A stretch of DNA of 64,000 nucleotides from contig JAGRPB010000001.1 of the NCBI GenBank assembly GCA_020439945.1, positions 1-64,000 on the forward strand, read 5' to 3'. Below, piece after piece: positions 63,494-64,000 of the stretch. The stretch's first letter is position 1. Each line of letters begins with the position of its first letter. The position numbers were made by a program, and so were the translations under genes. Below the pieces are notes generated by a model. The model had not been told where the DNA came from, did no database searches, and saw nothing but the letters and a program-made list of their open reading frames with translations. Source of the DNA: Verrucomicrobiia bacterium. Lineage in GTDB: Bacteria > Verrucomicrobiota > Verrucomicrobiia > Verrucomicrobiales > DEV007.

Positions 63494-63900
63494 TGGTCTA
63501 TCACTTCGATACCGACTTCCTGATTGCTCTGTTGCGAAATCGACAGCCAAGGATCGCTTTCTGGTGGGCCGAACTGGAATCGGGTGCGCGAGGAGTTTCG
63601 GAAATGGTTCGCGCGGAGCTGTTGGTCGGTTGCCTCAAAAGTAGCCAACCGCGATTGACTAATGATGGAGTCCGCAGTCTCCTCAGAGGATTCGAGTTGC
63701 TTCCCTTCGCCGGCGACGCAATCGAACATTACGCGGACATTCGTCACCATCTCGAACGTGAAGGCACGCCAATCGGTCCGAACGATCTCATCGTGGCGGC
63801 TACGGCTCGCGCGGCGAATGCGACGTTGATCACAGGAAATGTTCGCGAGTTTTCGCGGGTTCCGGATCTGGCTCTGCGCGACTGGCGCTCGGAAATCTGA
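63493..63900 (+). CDS. vapC: PIN-domain toxin (VapC)
   Basis: The 135-residue PIN protein has the expected acidic residues: Asp6 (HFDTD), Glu42 (RAELLVG) and Asp in PNDLIVAATA near 97. These bind Mg2+/Mn2+ for RNA cleavage in VapC toxins. It starts at the ATG at 63493, overlapping the antitoxin stop. It ends 11 bases before the DUF1553 stop codon on the other strand, so the genes are convergent. Confidence 0.93.
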   Translation: MVYHFDTDFLIALLRNRQPRIAFWWAELESGARGVSEMVRAELLVGCLKSSQPRLTNDGVRSLLRGFELLPFAGDAIEHYADIRHHLEREGTPIGPNDLIVAATARAANATLITGNVREFSRVPDLALRDWRSEI

Positions 63901-63911
63901 CGGGAGTGTTG

Positions 63912-64000
63912 TCATCCTTTCGTCACCGCTTCATCGAGATTGAGGATCACGCGGGCGACCATCGTCCAGGCGGCATGTTCGGGAGTGGCGGAGTCATTCC
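63912..64000 (-). CDS. DUF1553 (PSD1) cytochrome-family protein, C-terminal end
   Basis: Only the last 29 codons are visible, running off the right edge. They include HAAWTMVARVILNLDEAV and a TGA stop at 63912-63914. The AWTxVARVxLNLDEAVTK ending is characteristic of PSD1/DUF1553 proteins that partner DUF1501, which agrees with the DUF1501 gene at 61761-63212. The N-terminal part, with the expected cytochrome motif, would lie beyond 64000. Confidence 0.85.
   Translation of the reverse strand, partial: NDSATPEHAAWTMVARVILNLDEAVTKG

Overview
The window reads as a chromosomal segment of a Verrucomicrobiota bacterium. The evidence is a prepilin-like Verru_Chthon cassette, paired DUF1800/DUF1501 and DUF1553/DUF1501 genes, DUF1592-type cytochrome and DUF1552 proteins, membrane-bound dehydrogenase/CxxCH proteins, a formylglycine-type/LRR fusion and a sulfatase. 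These families are typical of the Planctomycetes-Verrucomicrobia-Chlamydiae group, and the cassette is specific to Verrucomicrobiota as far as I know. The sequence is GC-rich and densely coding. I saw no rRNA, tRNA, CRISPR array, transposase or replication origin, and no stretch longer than 300 bases without a gene.

Layout. 1-3299 (minus): lipid-modification genes (FAD oxidoreductase, desaturase), a LysM lipoprotein and a thioredoxin-like protein. 3433-7865 (minus): a likely sugar-acid or carboxylate unit (OMPDC-superfamily decarboxylase, zinc-type dehydrogenase, SDR, DASS carrier). 8112-18157 (plus): a six-gene unit, the four-protein Verru_Chthon cassette A-B-C-D followed by a hydrolase-like protein that lacks a normal nucleophile motif and a sulfatase. 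It is visibly AT-richer than its surroundings. 18177-29389 (minus): a gamma-glutamylcyclotransferase-like protein, the DUF1552 / DUF1592-cytochrome / FGE-LRR trio, an esterase, PurT, an MBL-fold hydrolase and a BASS carrier. 29485-40361 (plus): Ndk, an AsmA-like protein, LepA, LepB, DUF805, presqualene synthase, a cupredoxin-PA14 protein and a sorbosone-dehydrogenase-like propeller. 40375-50263 (minus): a tight five-gene unit headed by DUF1800 and DUF1501. 50430-52247 (minus): a TPR-redoxin. 52365-56404 (plus): DUF3137, LemA, a probable two-gene tRNA mnm5 modification pair, and an epimerase. 56423-57255 (minus): two tandem mini-pseudopilins. 57452-57955 (plus): DUF4399. 58067-64000: an ECF sigma factor, a PVC dehydrogenase/cytochrome, DUF1501, a VapBC module on the other strand, and the tail of a DUF1553 protein.

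Three things stand out beyond the gene list. First, a family of about 35-bp palindromic repeats shares the core TCGCGGAYYTGA. Four copies lie just 3' of genes in the same orientation as the gene, and diverged copies lie in a divergent spacer and inside a coding sequence. Second, two TTTAC-N3-GTAAA sites, 83 bp apart centre to centre, lie in the divergent region between the sugar-acid genes and the pseudopilin cassette. Third, several secreted or pilin-like gene sets of unknown function occur together: the Verru_Chthon cassette, the five-gene DUF1800 unit that includes a GspG-like protein, and the tandem mini-pseudopilins. No secretion ATPase or prepilin peptidase is encoded in the window, so all would depend on machinery encoded elsewhere.

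Family names are from memory of sequence motifs. No database search was run.
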